The notes under the pieces were generated by a model that worked only from the letters and a program-made list of their open reading frames with translations, searched no databases and was not told the DNA's origin. DNA of 64,000 nucleotides, from assembly GCF_900163645.1 (NCBI RefSeq), contig NZ_FUKM01000028.1, positions 124,001 to 188,000 of the forward strand, given 5' to 3'. Within the stretch, counting starts at the first letter, position 1. Each line of letters opens with the position of its first letter. A program made the translations under genes and the position numbers. Shown piece after piece: positions 55,340 to 63,933 of the stretch. This stretch comes from Halomonas citrativorans (GTDB lineage Bacteria > Pseudomonadota > Gammaproteobacteria > Pseudomonadales > Halomonadaceae).

Positions 55340-56125
55340 ATGTCTTTTAACGCACTCTATACCGATCTTTCTGGCTATTACGATGTGATGTGCGAAGACA
55401 TCGACTACCGGGCGCAAAGCAACGCCGTGCAAAGGCTTCACCAAATTTTTGGTAACGGTGGCAACATTCACCTCGATGTAGCGTGTGGTACCGGACCCCA
55501 TGTTCGCCATTTTATTGATAATGGCTACGTGAGCAGCGGGCTGGATATTAACCAGCCCATGCTGGATATTGCCGCCACACGTTGCCCTGAGGCTCAGTTT
55601 ACGTGTCAGGACATGGGCAACTTCCAGGTAAGCGACCCGCAGGATTTGATTACCTGTTTTTTATATTCAATTCACTACAGCGACGGAATTGAAAAGCTCA
55701 AAGCGTGTATTGAAAGTGCGCACAGCGCCTTAGTGAGTGGCGGGGTTTTCTGCTTTAACGCAGTCGATAAAGATAAAATCGATAACAATCTATTTGTGAG
55801 CCACACCGTTAAAAAAGCTAACGATGCCTTCACGTTTCGTTCCGGGTGGCATTACAGCGGCAGCGGTGAAAAACAGGCCCTCAAACTTAGTATTGCAAAA
55901 ACCAACGCGTGCGATACCCAAGTATGGAACGACGAGCACCCCATGGTCGCGGTTAGTTTTGCCGAGCTAATTACGCTGCTTGAGCCCTACTTTGAGGTGC
56001 ACGTATTCGAGCACAACTTTGAAGCCATCACGCCGTGGAACAACACGTCGGGGAACGCCATTTTTGTCTGCGTGAAGATTCAACACCCCACGGTTATAGC
56101 AACGGGTCAACCCACTTGTTGCTGA
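55340..56125 (+). CDS. class I SAM-dependent methyltransferase
   Basis: 261 residues from the ATG at 55340 (MSFNALYTDLSGYYDVMCEDIDY); a start 12 codons earlier is possible. Motif I reads LDVACGTGPH, motif II LDINQPML and motif III FTCQDMGNF, a standard Rossmann methyltransferase. The late MVAVSFAELITLLEPYFEVHVFEHNF is the family's substrate-side end. The substrate is unknown. The stop directly meets the convergent DUF4019 gene stop. Confidence 0.88.
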   Translation: MSFNALYTDLSGYYDVMCEDIDYRAQSNAVQRLHQIFGNGGNIHLDVACGTGPHVRHFIDNGYVSSGLDINQPMLDIAATRCPEAQFTCQDMGNFQVSDPQDLITCFLYSIHYSDGIEKLKACIESAHSALVSGGVFCFNAVDKDKIDNNLFVSHTVKKANDAFTFRSGWHYSGSGEKQALKLSIAKTNACDTQVWNDEHPMVAVSFAELITLLEPYFEVHVFEHNFEAITPWNNTSGNAIFVCVKIQHPTVIATGQPTCC

Positions 56126-56530
56126 TTAGTACACATAGTATCCACTTACTTTCCAAACGCCGTCTTCAAAGTGCGGTGTAATGGTTTCGGTAATATCAGA
56201 CTTGTTGGCAAAACGCGTTTGATAGGTGAACTTTTTGTAATCATTTTTGGGAGCACCGGGCATAGAGGTTTGCGTGATGACGCGTGTGCGGCGTCTTGAT
56301 TCCACCGACCCGAAGTCACGGCGCGCTGCGCTAATGGTCCGCTCCAGCATGCTGGGTGAAAGCGGACTCTTCAGTAGCGGTGATGACTCCTCCCAAGCCA
56401 GCTCATACTCACCACTATCGATTGCATCAAGCCATGCCAGCGCCGCGGCCTCAGCCGCATCAGTGTTCGCTTGAGCATAAGGTGCCAGCAGTAGCAGGGT
56501 CGTAATGAAACAGATCACGATTTTTGGCAT
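56126..56530 (-). CDS. exported DUF4019 protein
   Basis: 134 residues. Signal peptide MPKIVICFITTLLLLAPYAQA, then a DUF4019 domain (AAALAWLDAIDSGEYELAWEESSPLLK, TRFANKSDITETITPHFEDGVWKVSGYY), a cystatin/NTF2-like periplasmic fold of unknown role. It is convergent with the methyltransferase gene, stops abutting. Confidence 0.88.
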   Translation of the reverse strand: MPKIVICFITTLLLLAPYAQANTDAAEAAALAWLDAIDSGEYELAWEESSPLLKSPLSPSMLERTISAARRDFGSVESRRRTRVITQTSMPGAPKNDYKKFTYQTRFANKSDITETITPHFEDGVWKVSGYYVY

Positions 56531-56599
56531 GGATAACTCTGGGCAGCGATCAGTAAATAGGTGTGCTTAATTTAATATCGGTACCAGCCGCCATTACTT

Positions 56600-56743
56600 T
56601 AGGGTTTGTACGAAAAGTCGCTGAGCGAAGGCCAGACAAGGCAAAAATCAGCGAAAAAACGGAGTTTACATGTGTAAATGAGTATTTTGAGCTGATTTTT
56701 AACGCCGTATGGTCGAGCGCAAGCAGTTTTCGTACAAAGCCTA
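56600..56743. mobile_element. MITE with TA target-site duplication
   Basis: A 140-bp non-coding element (56602-56741) with inverted ends GGGTTTGTACGAAAA and TTTTCGTACAAAGCC, further partial complementarity inward (AAAATCAGC against GCTGATTTTT), and TA on both outer sides (56600-56601, 56742-56743). TA duplication and end style point to an IS630/Tc1-type transposase acting in trans. The centre has the ACATGTGTAAATGAG palindrome seen in related repeats of other gammaproteobacteria. The 357-base gap 56531-56887 holds this element and the terminator that follows. Confidence 0.8.
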
Positions 56744-56813
56744 GTATTAATCACAATAATCGAACAAGCTAACGGTAGTTTTTTCTATTCCTTGGCTTTA
56801 TTAAGAAAGAGAA

Positions 56814-56845
56814 AGCCCCCTGTGCCAACCGCGACACAGAGGGCT
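56814..56845 (-). terminator. terminator of the Ntn-hydrolase gene
   Basis: AGCCC(C)CTGTG and CACAG(A)GGGCT form a stem with a ten-base loop; on the minus strand it is followed by TTTCTCTTTCTT. It lies 43 bases after the stop of the minus-strand gene. Confidence 0.8.
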
Positions 56846-56887
56846 ATTTCATGAGCTAACTAGCAAAAAAACTGCCCTTAACACACG

Positions 56888-57931
56888 TTACAGGCCAGCA
56901 AACTCAAAGGGCTCGGCGTCCTCAAATGCGTTGACCGTATTGCCTGCATAAATACTGTTATTCTCGAGGCCGAGTTTGCGAACAGGTGCGCCCTCAGTAA
57001 AGTCGGCATCCTTCATATCCACCCAAAACGTGTTAGGCGTAAGTGCCGTCTCGAAATAATAAACAAGGTGTTTCTGATCAGATACCGCTCTCCACCTGGT
57101 GGAAGAAATATTCGGCTCCTCTGCTGATGAGATGCCGAAAGGAACAGACGCATTGCGAATCACGCTAAAGGCACTGCCAACAGCGACTCTTGTATCGCTC
57201 GTTTTAGGGATGGCATCCATGTAGAACGACGCTCTGACAAATCGATCCGCGGCACGGTTTGTGCCCGGCAGCATGACCAAGCCACCGATCTGTCTCCAGT
57301 AGTCGTCCAGCGAAAGTTGCTGCTCGAAGGTGGGCGAGTTTGTCACCACGTTGTATGACATATCGTGATGAATAGTGAGCTTACCGTCGATATACTCAAA
57401 TATTGCGTTATCACCCTTGGCATCTGAAATTGACAGATGCAGAGTAGCAAATCGAGCGGTGCCCGGTATTTCAGCAGAGACGACCACAAAAGGCTCATCG
57501 CGCAGCGCCTCCACCGCCTCATCAACGGTCGCAAAATTGTCCAAAACATACTGGACCCATGCAGCCACGGAAAGCCCCTGGTCATCCGGCCCAAAGTCAG
57601 GATACTCTGCCTCAGCAAGCCATAGCAGGTTAGCCACCAAGCCTTTTTCGTTCATGCCATCGGTGCTTGCGATATCAAACGCGCTGGTAACGACACTTCC
57701 ATACTGGGATGTCCAAGTGACGGAGTTGGGTCCAGCCGCACCATCACGCTCCATTCCCTTTGGAAACAACCAGATATTGGGATGTATTTCGTCCCTCCAA
57801 TCCATGGAGCGCGCCGTAATGATCATATCATCAGGGCCCTGATATACCGCGCGCGTGCATGCATCCGCTGTGATGGCCACAAACAAGGCACACATGCTTG
57901 CCGCTAGCGTTAATTTTTTTTTGATTCTCAT
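56888..57931 (-). CDS. secreted choloylglycine hydrolase / penicillin V acylase family
   Basis: 347 residues. Signal peptide ends at TADA, which exposes Cys25 (CTRAVYQGPDD) as N-terminal nucleophile, as required in this Ntn-hydrolase family; the RSMDWRDE block gives the conserved Arg and Asp, and TDGMNEKGLVANLLWL follows. Family members hydrolyse amide bonds of bile salts, penicillin V or, in Gram-negative members, acyl-homoserine lactones. The periplasmic location and Gram-negative context favour an AHL or lipopeptide acylase role, but this is inference. Confidence 0.92.
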   Translation of the reverse strand: MRIKKKLTLAASMCALFVAITADACTRAVYQGPDDMIITARSMDWRDEIHPNIWLFPKGMERDGAAGPNSVTWTSQYGSVVTSAFDIASTDGMNEKGLVANLLWLAEAEYPDFGPDDQGLSVAAWVQYVLDNFATVDEAVEALRDEPFVVVSAEIPGTARFATLHLSISDAKGDNAIFEYIDGKLTIHHDMSYNVVTNSPTFEQQLSLDDYWRQIGGLVMLPGTNRAADRFVRASFYMDAIPKTSDTRVAVGSAFSVIRNASVPFGISSAEEPNISSTRWRAVSDQKHLVYYFETALTPNTFWVDMKDADFTEGAPVRKLGLENNSIYAGNTVNAFEDAEPFEFAGL

Positions 57932-57978
57932 GGTGGTTTCCTTTCATTTACAAAGGTTATAGAGCCTGCCAGAGATAA

Positions 57979-58014
57979 TTGGCGGTTAACAAGAAAAGCG
58001 CCAACTCCTTTTTT
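57979..58014 (+). terminator. terminator-like hairpin ahead of the cupin-mqo-poxB operon
   Basis: TTGGCG, 14 bases, CGCCAA, then CTCC and a tract of seven T. It lies on the plus strand 190 bases before the cupin ATG with no plus-strand gene before it, so it may be an attenuator in a long leader or end a small RNA. Confidence 0.4.
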
Positions 58015-58203
58015 ATAAAAAGAATAGCGGCATGGAGTCCCCAGCCCATGCCCATATTTAAATTATCAAATCCACTTCACCTTAAGCATAAATTTAGCTT
58101 TGGTCACGCATCTTATTTCACAAAATCCGAACTAGTATTTACACTCAGATGATTGCTCTATTTTTCATCACGTTTTGTCACTACTCACAATCAGGAGTCA
58201 GTA

Positions 58204-58599
58204 ATGTTCCGATGTGTAAGGTTATGGACAGGCAGTAATCATCAATCGTGTTTTGAAGAAGGCTGGATTGATCTTCCCAAAGGCGAGCGCCACGACTTGC
58301 TCAGCGATGTCATCGAAACGACCAGCATCTCCTTTCGCGAAACAAGCGAAGGCGGTAGCTTTAGTTGGCATGACGCTCCCAACCGTCAATTCGTCTTAAC
58401 GCTCAGCGGCACACTCACTTTCGAGACGCGCACGGGCGACTCATTCACGCTGCACCCCGGCGACATTTTATTGGCGGAAGACACCACAGGCGGCGGCCAC
58501 CGCTGGCATCTAATCGATAACCAACCCTGGCGACGCGTGTATGCCATAGTGGCTCAGGATATCGATCTTCCCTTTATCAGCGCAGCAAGTAAGTGTTGA
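58204..58599 (+). CDS. cupin-domain protein
   Basis: 131 residues from the ATG at 58204, seven bases behind AGGAG. A single cupin barrel: FSWHDAPNRQFVLTLSGTLTFET (motif 1 with His and Gln in place of one His) and FTLHPGDILLAEDTTGGGHRW (motif 2). The metal site looks partly conserved. Cytoplasmic. First gene of a probable operon with mqo and poxB, 21 bases ahead of mqo; a sensor or stabilising role there is speculative. Confidence 0.85.
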   Translation: MFRCVRLWTGSNHQSCFEEGWIDLPKGERHDLLSDVIETTSISFRETSEGGSFSWHDAPNRQFVLTLSGTLTFETRTGDSFTLHPGDILLAEDTTGGGHRWHLIDNQPWRRVYAIVAQDIDLPFISAASKC

Positions 58600-58620
58600 G
58601 TTCCTAAGCGGAGAACGTTC

Positions 58621-60123
58621 ATGCCTACATCAACACAGATTCCCGAGCGGGCAGATATTGTAATGATCGGCGCGGGCATCATGAGTGCCACACTGGCAAC
58701 TCTTCTCAAAGAGCTAGAACCTTCACTCAAGATTGTGGTGCTGGAAACACTGAAAGATTGCGCCCAGGAAAGCTCCAATGGTTGGAATAACGCAGGTACC
58801 GGGCATGCCGCCAACTGCGAAATGAACTACACCCCTGCTCGCTCAGACGGCACGGTTGATATCAGCAAGGCGCTGAAGGTCAACACAGAGTTCGATATTT
58901 CACGCCAACTCTGGACCTATCTGGTCAAGAAAGGGGCCATTCCCAACCCACAGGCATTTATTAATCCCTGCCCGCACATGAGCTTTGTCTGGGGCGAGGA
59001 TAACGTCAACTATCTACGCCAGCGCTTTAAACAGATGTCATCGCACCACTGCTATCGCGGGATGGAATATAGCGAAGACCCCGCGCAGATTGAGCAATGG
59101 ACTCCACTCATCATGGAAGGACGCAGCGATGGCGAGCCCGTCGCGGCGACGCGCATCGTATCAGGGTCTGATGTCGACTACGGTGCGCTTACTCACCTGC
59201 TGTTCGGCCATTTGGCGCAGCAATCAGGATTTGAAACCCACTACTTAAAGCACGTGCAGGACATTGCGCGACAGAATGACGGCACTTGGCGCGTGGAAAT
59301 GCACGATTCGCATAGCAAGCAGAAAGGGAGCATTCAGGCCGAGTTTGTCTTTATTGGTGCAGGTGGCGGCGCTATTGAACTGCTGCAAAAATCCGGCATT
59401 CCTGAAGGGCATGGCTACGGCGGCTTCCCCGTCAGCGGTATTTGGTTACGCTGCGATATAGACAGCATTAGTGAACGCCATCACGCCAAGGTGTACGGCA
59501 AGGCAGCCCATGGCTCGCCCCCCATGTCAGTCCCCCACCTGGACACACGCCTTATTGGTGATAAAAAATCGCTGCTCTTCGGCCCTTACGCCGGTTTTTC
59601 ATCTCGCTTTCTCAAGCAAGGCTCTCTTACGGATATGTTCCGTTCGGTACGGCCCGATAATGTGCTTCCCATGCTTGATGTTGCAAAGGATAACTGGCAA
59701 CTAACGGAGTATCTGGTCTCCCAGGTACTGCAGAGCAAGAGCCACCAATTTGAGATGCTGCGCCAATACTACCCAATGGCACGCCATCACGATTGGACCC
59801 ACGCCGTAGCGGGTCAGCGCGTGCAAATCATTAAACCCAGCCATGAAAAAGCCGGTGTTTTGGAGTTTGGCACCGAGCTAATCGCCTCATCCAATCACTC
59901 CCTCGCAGCGTTACTAGGCGCTTCGCCTGGCGCATCAACGGCGGCCTTTATCGCGCTAGAGGTATTGGAGAAATGCTTTGCCGATAAGCTAACCAATGAT
60001 GGCTGGCTCCCCCAACTCAAGACGATCATTCCCACCTACGGCGTCGACCTTAAAACGGATAAAGAGGCCTGCTACGACACGCGCAAGCAAACAGCCGCAA
60101 CGTTAAACCTGGACTTTGTTTGA
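58621..60123 (+). CDS. mqo: malate:quinone oxidoreductase
   Basis: Peripheral membrane FAD enzyme that oxidises malate to oxaloacetate and passes electrons to quinone, by-passing NAD-dependent malate dehydrogenase. 500 residues with the dinucleotide site DIVMIGAGIMSATLATLL, the NGWNNAGTGHAANCEMNYTP block, GQRVQIIKP and the C-terminal LLGASPGASTAAFIALEVLEKCF. A CGGAG-like ribosome site lies ten bases upstream. The stop is eight bases before the poxB start. Confidence 0.97.
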   Translation: MPTSTQIPERADIVMIGAGIMSATLATLLKELEPSLKIVVLETLKDCAQESSNGWNNAGTGHAANCEMNYTPARSDGTVDISKALKVNTEFDISRQLWTYLVKKGAIPNPQAFINPCPHMSFVWGEDNVNYLRQRFKQMSSHHCYRGMEYSEDPAQIEQWTPLIMEGRSDGEPVAATRIVSGSDVDYGALTHLLFGHLAQQSGFETHYLKHVQDIARQNDGTWRVEMHDSHSKQKGSIQAEFVFIGAGGGAIELLQKSGIPEGHGYGGFPVSGIWLRCDIDSISERHHAKVYGKAAHGSPPMSVPHLDTRLIGDKKSLLFGPYAGFSSRFLKQGSLTDMFRSVRPDNVLPMLDVAKDNWQLTEYLVSQVLQSKSHQFEMLRQYYPMARHHDWTHAVAGQRVQIIKPSHEKAGVLEFGTELIASSNHSLAALLGASPGASTAAFIALEVLEKCFADKLTNDGWLPQLKTIIPTYGVDLKTDKEACYDTRKQTAATLNLDFV

Positions 60124-60131
60124 GGTCTCTC

Positions 60132-61868
60132 ATGTCTATCAAAAACGTATCTGATTTAGTGATCGAAACGCTGGTGGAAAGCGGTATTGAGCGGATCTAT
60201 GGCGTTGTCGGCGACAGCCTCAACGGCCTCACTGAGGCCATACGTGAGCGGCCCAACATCGAATGGGTGGGCCTGCGGCATGAGGAAGTTGCCGCATTCG
60301 CGGCCAGCGGCGAATCACAACTAACCGGTAGCCTGGCCGTTTGTGCAGGCTCTTGCGGCCCCGGCAACCTGCACCTTATCAACGGCTTGTTCGATGCCCA
60401 CCGCACGCGCACGCCGGTGCTGGCCATTGCCGCGCATATTCCCTCGTCAGAGATCGGCGGCGGCTATTTTCAGGAAACCCACCCCCAAGAACTGTTTCGT
60501 GAATGCAGCCACTACTGTGAGCTGGTCTCCGACGCCAGCCAATTACCTTATGTGCTGGACAATGCCATTCGCGCCGCCGTTGGGCAGCGTGGCGTTGCGG
60601 TCGTGGTGCTGCCTGGTGATGTTGCGCTGCGCGCCTCACCGGTTAAAACGGTAACGCCGCGCCATGGCTTATTACCACCCTCACCACGCGTGGTGCCCGC
60701 CAAAACCGAAGTGGAAGCACTCGCCAAACTGCTCAATGATGCAGAGCGCATCACGCTCTTCGTTGGCCGGGGCTGTGCCGGTTCACACGCCCAGCTAATG
60801 CAATTGGCCGATGCGCTTAAGAGTCCCATCGTGCACGCACTCGGCGGCAAAGAGCATGTCGAATATGACAACCCCTATGATGCTGGCATGACCGGCTTTA
60901 TCGGGTTCTCATCAGGTTACGCGGCCATGCAGGAGTGCGACCTGCTGCTGATGCTGGGCACGGATTTTCCGTATAAACAGTTTTTACCGCAAAAGACCAA
61001 CGTCGTGCAGGTCGATATTCGCCCTGAAAACCTGGGCAGGCGTGCCAAGCTGGCATTGGGCGTGGTCGGCGATATCGGGTTAACCATTGAAGCCATTCTG
61101 CCGGCGCTTCATACGCGCAGTGACCGGCACTTTCTGGATGCAGCGCTGGCCCACTACGTTAAGGCGCGCGAAGGCCTGGACAAACAGGCGCAGAATCACT
61201 CAGGCCACTCGCCTATACATCCACAGTACCTTGCGCGCTTGTTGAGCGAAAAAGCCAATGAGGACGCGATTTTTACTGCCGATGTAGGAACATGCACGGT
61301 CTGGTCGGCACGCTACCTTAAAATGAACGGCCAACGTCGTCTTATCGGCTCGTTCTCGCATGGTTCGATGGCTAACGCCATGCCTCAGGCGATTGGCATT
61401 CAGTACGCGCAGCCGGGTCGGCAAGTTATTACGTTCTCCGGTGACGGTGGCCTTTCGATGCTGATGGGCGATTTACTGTCACTCAAACAGCACAACATCC
61501 CGATCAAAATCGTCATCTTTAATAATGGGGTGCTCGGCTTCGTCGCGCTTGAAATGAAAGCAGCCGGTTTCATTAACACGGGCGTAGACCTGGATAATCC
61601 CGACTTTGCTGCCGTCGCAAGCGCAATGGGCATTTATGCCCGCCGTGTTGAAAACCCTGACGAGCTGGCCGATGCCATCGATAGCGTATTAGCCCACGAT
61701 GGCCCCGCCGTGCTTGATGTAGTGACAGCCAAACAAGAGCTGGTACTGCCGCCCACCATCGGCATAGAGCAAGTCAAAGGGTTTAGCCTCTGGGGGCTAC
61801 GTGCCGTCATGGATGGCAGCATGCACGAAGTAATTGATCTGGCCAAAACCAACCTGCTAAAGCGTTAA
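60132..61868 (+). CDS. poxB: pyruvate:quinone oxidoreductase (pyruvate oxidase)
   Basis: Thiamine-diphosphate/FAD enzyme that decarboxylates pyruvate to acetate with quinone as acceptor. 578 residues from the ATG at 60132, six bases behind GAGG. Catalytic glutamate in GLRHEEVAAFAA, SCGPGNLHLINGLFDAHR, and the ThDP-magnesium motif GDGGLSMLMGDLLSLKQHNIPIKIVIFNN are typical. The C-terminal ~25 residues should form the membrane-binding helix. Cotranscription with mqo puts two quinone-reducing dehydrogenases under one promoter. Confidence 0.96.
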   Translation: MSIKNVSDLVIETLVESGIERIYGVVGDSLNGLTEAIRERPNIEWVGLRHEEVAAFAASGESQLTGSLAVCAGSCGPGNLHLINGLFDAHRTRTPVLAIAAHIPSSEIGGGYFQETHPQELFRECSHYCELVSDASQLPYVLDNAIRAAVGQRGVAVVVLPGDVALRASPVKTVTPRHGLLPPSPRVVPAKTEVEALAKLLNDAERITLFVGRGCAGSHAQLMQLADALKSPIVHALGGKEHVEYDNPYDAGMTGFIGFSSGYAAMQECDLLLMLGTDFPYKQFLPQKTNVVQVDIRPENLGRRAKLALGVVGDIGLTIEAILPALHTRSDRHFLDAALAHYVKAREGLDKQAQNHSGHSPIHPQYLARLLSEKANEDAIFTADVGTCTVWSARYLKMNGQRRLIGSFSHGSMANAMPQAIGIQYAQPGRQVITFSGDGGLSMLMGDLLSLKQHNIPIKIVIFNNGVLGFVALEMKAAGFINTGVDLDNPDFAAVASAMGIYARRVENPDELADAIDSVLAHDGPAVLDVVTAKQELVLPPTIGIEQVKGFSLWGLRAVMDGSMHEVIDLAKTNLLKR

Positions 61869-61894
61869 GTTCTGTTTAAAAAACGCTTAAAAGC

Positions 61895-61926
61895 AAATGG
61901 CCATTCGCATTGAATGGCCATTTTTT
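61895..61926. terminator. bidirectional terminator between poxB and yehS
   Basis: Perfect 12-bp stem AAATGGCCATTC/GAATGGCCATTT with loop GCATT, six T on the plus strand and A-rich sequence (T on the minus strand) at the other end. It serves both convergent genes. Confidence 0.93.
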
Positions 61927-61963
61927 ACTTCTGAACCCTGTAAATCACAGCGGCGTGACAACC

Positions 61964-62446
61964 TCAGACCTCTTCTGAACCCTTGGATTCAGGGCGTTGC
62001 TGGAACTGAAGACCCATTAAAAAATTACGCAACACCTGGTCTTTACACTCGCGATAATTTTTATGGGTAGGCTTACGAAAAAAAGCGCTTAACTCGTGGT
62101 TGCTTAACCGAAACTCGGCCTGCTCAAAAATAGCTAAAATATCGTCGGCTTTTAAATTCAGCGCAATGCGCAGCTTCTGGAACACCATATTGTTGTTCAA
62201 GTTACTTTCTGGCGCGGGCTGCTCGCCGTCGCGCTTCCCACGCTTATAGCTAATAAATCCGTTAAGAAACGCGGCCAACTCGCGGTCTCTCATCTTGAGG
62301 AATTTTTCGTCTTCCTCCTTTTTCAGCCACCCGGACACCTGCTCCTCAGATACAGTGAACTCTGCCAGCGCGAAAACTTTCAATACGGCAGTATCTTTTA
62401 AATCAAAGCAGTACCGGATACGGCGAAAAATATCATTATTGGTCAA
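61964..62446 (-). CDS. yehS: DUF1456 (YehS) family protein
   Basis: 160 residues starting from a TTG at 62446 that lies seven bases behind AGGAG; this gives the family N-terminus LTNNDIFRRIRYCFDL. Two DUF1456 repeats are visible, NDIFRRIRYCFDLKDTAVLKVFALAEFTVS and NNMVFQKLRIALNLKADDILAIFEQAEFRLS. Cytoplasmic; molecular function unknown. Confidence 0.9.
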   Translation of the reverse strand: MTNNDIFRRIRYCFDLKDTAVLKVFALAEFTVSEEQVSGWLKKEEDEKFLKMRDRELAAFLNGFISYKRGKRDGEQPAPESNLNNNMVFQKLRIALNLKADDILAIFEQAEFRLSNHELSAFFRKPTHKNYRECKDQVLRNFLMGLQFQQRPESKGSEEV

Positions 62447-62531
62447 ACGACAGCTCCTGGTCTTAGGAAAACCCAGCACAATCCCGTTGGATGTGCATTT
62501 ATCAAGATCATCATGGTAACAACAAAGCCCG

Positions 62532-62954
62532 CTATTTCGCTGTCAGTTTTTCAAGCAGCTCATCAATTTCTGCTTTCAAATCTTTATCTTCAATCTTGTT
62601 GGCGCTGATTTTGGCATTTTTCAGATGTTTAATAGCAGCCTCTTCCTGGCCCAACTCAACCTGCAGGGTCGCCATTGAAAAACCGATAGACGACAGGTGG
62701 TCTTTAGAATTGGCGACCTCGGCTTTGTGAAGCGCCTTTTCATACATCACCAGCGCGTCATCCAGCTCTTCGGTAAAATCCGCCAACGTTTCCCACTGCT
62801 CCGGATGATCCTTATCGGTATTTTCATGCTCGATACAAATAGCACCCAGCTCTGCATAAAGCGAATCAAACGCCTCTCGATCTTCCTTCTCAGCCGCCTT
62901 CATCAGCTTTTCAGCCAACTCATAAACGGCCTTGTAAATTTTGGTATTGATCAC
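62532..62954 (-). CDS. TPR-like helical protein
   Basis: 140 residues from the GTG at 62954, eight bases behind GAAGG; the frame extends upstream but that part is not protein-like. Soluble, acidic, all helical: KIYKAVYELAEKLMKAAEKED, then a tetratricopeptide-like block (LVMYEKALHKAEVANSKDHLSSIGFSM, LQVELGQEEAAIKHLKNAKI). Proteins of this kind recur in Shewanella, Vibrio and Halomonas without known function. Confidence 0.88.
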   Translation of the reverse strand: MINTKIYKAVYELAEKLMKAAEKEDREAFDSLYAELGAICIEHENTDKDHPEQWETLADFTEELDDALVMYEKALHKAEVANSKDHLSSIGFSMATLQVELGQEEAAIKHLKNAKISANKIEDKDLKAEIDELLEKLTAK

Positions 62955-63091
62955 GTCAGCTACCTTCAACAGTAAAATGAGAATCGACTGATAAACTCGC
63001 CGATACGACCCGATATGCGCGCCCACACTACGGCAATTGGCGATGGGGCGCATTATACCCATGAAGCGCTCTCTTGAAGGCTTTTACGACA

Positions 63092-63131
63092 GTAAAGTCG
63101 AGTTGGCGATAGCAAAATAGCCATTCGACTC
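63092..63131 (-). terminator. weak hairpin behind the ABM-type gene
   Basis: GTCGA(A)TGGC and GCCA(AC)TCGAC on the minus strand form an interrupted stem followed by TTTACTG. It may end transcription from the genes at 63135-63870, but the T tract is short. Confidence 0.35.
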
Positions 63132-63134
63132 AGA

Positions 63135-63419
63135 CTATTCAAACACTTCGTAATGACGTTTCACGTTACGGGTTAGCTTGCCCCAGTCAGAACTTGCCAC
63201 CCGCTGCTGGTGCTGTTCAAAGGCCTTGCGGTCAATAAATTCCTCATAAACATCAAAACGGCACGGGTCAGTTTTATCATGGATGACCTTAAACGTTATG
63301 CAGCCTGGCTCCTCAAGAGTGAGTTGGCGGTGAATGACAAGCTCGTCTTCCACAGCTTCAAGGTCCCTACCGGGAACTTTAATAAACCCTTTTAAGGTTA
63401 CTTTTGCCACTGAGCTCAC
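63135..63419 (-). CDS. putative quinol monooxygenase (ABM domain)
   Basis: 94 residues: VTLKGFIKVPGRDLEAVEDELVIHRQLTLEEPGCITFKVIHDKTDPCRFDVYEEFIDRKAFEQHQQ follows the YgiN-type ABM plan, including the E-PGC segment and the YEEF(I/Y)D block near the active site. Four bases separate it from the GNAT gene upstream, so they share a message. The second ABM protein of the window, at 53260, is not close in sequence. Confidence 0.88.
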   Translation of the reverse strand: MSSVAKVTLKGFIKVPGRDLEAVEDELVIHRQLTLEEPGCITFKVIHDKTDPCRFDVYEEFIDRKAFEQHQQRVASSDWGKLTRNVKRHYEVFE

Positions 63420-63423
63420 CTTT

Positions 63424-63870
63424 TTATAGCGTTACGTACAACCGCAGCGCGTCTTGATGCTGTATACCATCTTCAAGAATCGGCTCAGGGTAATTATCCA
63501 GAAAATAGTTTTTAACCACGTGATCAACTCTAAACCCATGGCGTTGGTAATAGGTCAGCTGATATCCAAAAGTGCCGGTGCTTAATTCCACACGCTGTAT
63601 TTTTTTGCTTACTAGCTCAGACAAGGCAAAGCTCAACAGCCCAGAACCAAGGCCCTGCTGCTGAAATCCCGGGTAAACCGAGATATTAAATATTTCAGCG
63701 ATGTCGGTGTTAATAGGTTTTGTGACACAGGCACCAACGACGTTTCCGCTTAGCTTTGCCGCGAAGCACCAAGCGCCATCCAGATAAGATGCGATGCTCT
63801 GTTCAGAAGGATCGGCTTCCAGTAAAAGCTGGGTGGGAACGTCGCTGGCATTGACTTCTAGATAGTCCAT
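63424..63870 (-). CDS. GNAT-family N-acetyltransferase
   Basis: 148 residues with the acetyl-CoA-binding motif A in ISVYPGFQQQGLGSGLLSFALSEL (QxxGxG/A) and a GNAT C-terminal strand (VELSTGTFGYQLTYYQRHGFRV). Substrate unknown. First gene of a pair with the ABM protein behind it. Confidence 0.9.
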   Translation of the reverse strand: MDYLEVNASDVPTQLLLEADPSEQSIASYLDGAWCFAAKLSGNVVGACVTKPINTDIAEIFNISVYPGFQQQGLGSGLLSFALSELVSKKIQRVELSTGTFGYQLTYYQRHGFRVDHVVKNYFLDNYPEPILEDGIQHQDALRLYVTL

Positions 63871-63933
63871 TCTTATCTCAAGCCCATAACGATGGAGATT
63901 AGTACCGCTGAGTTACCGCATTCATGGCAGCCC

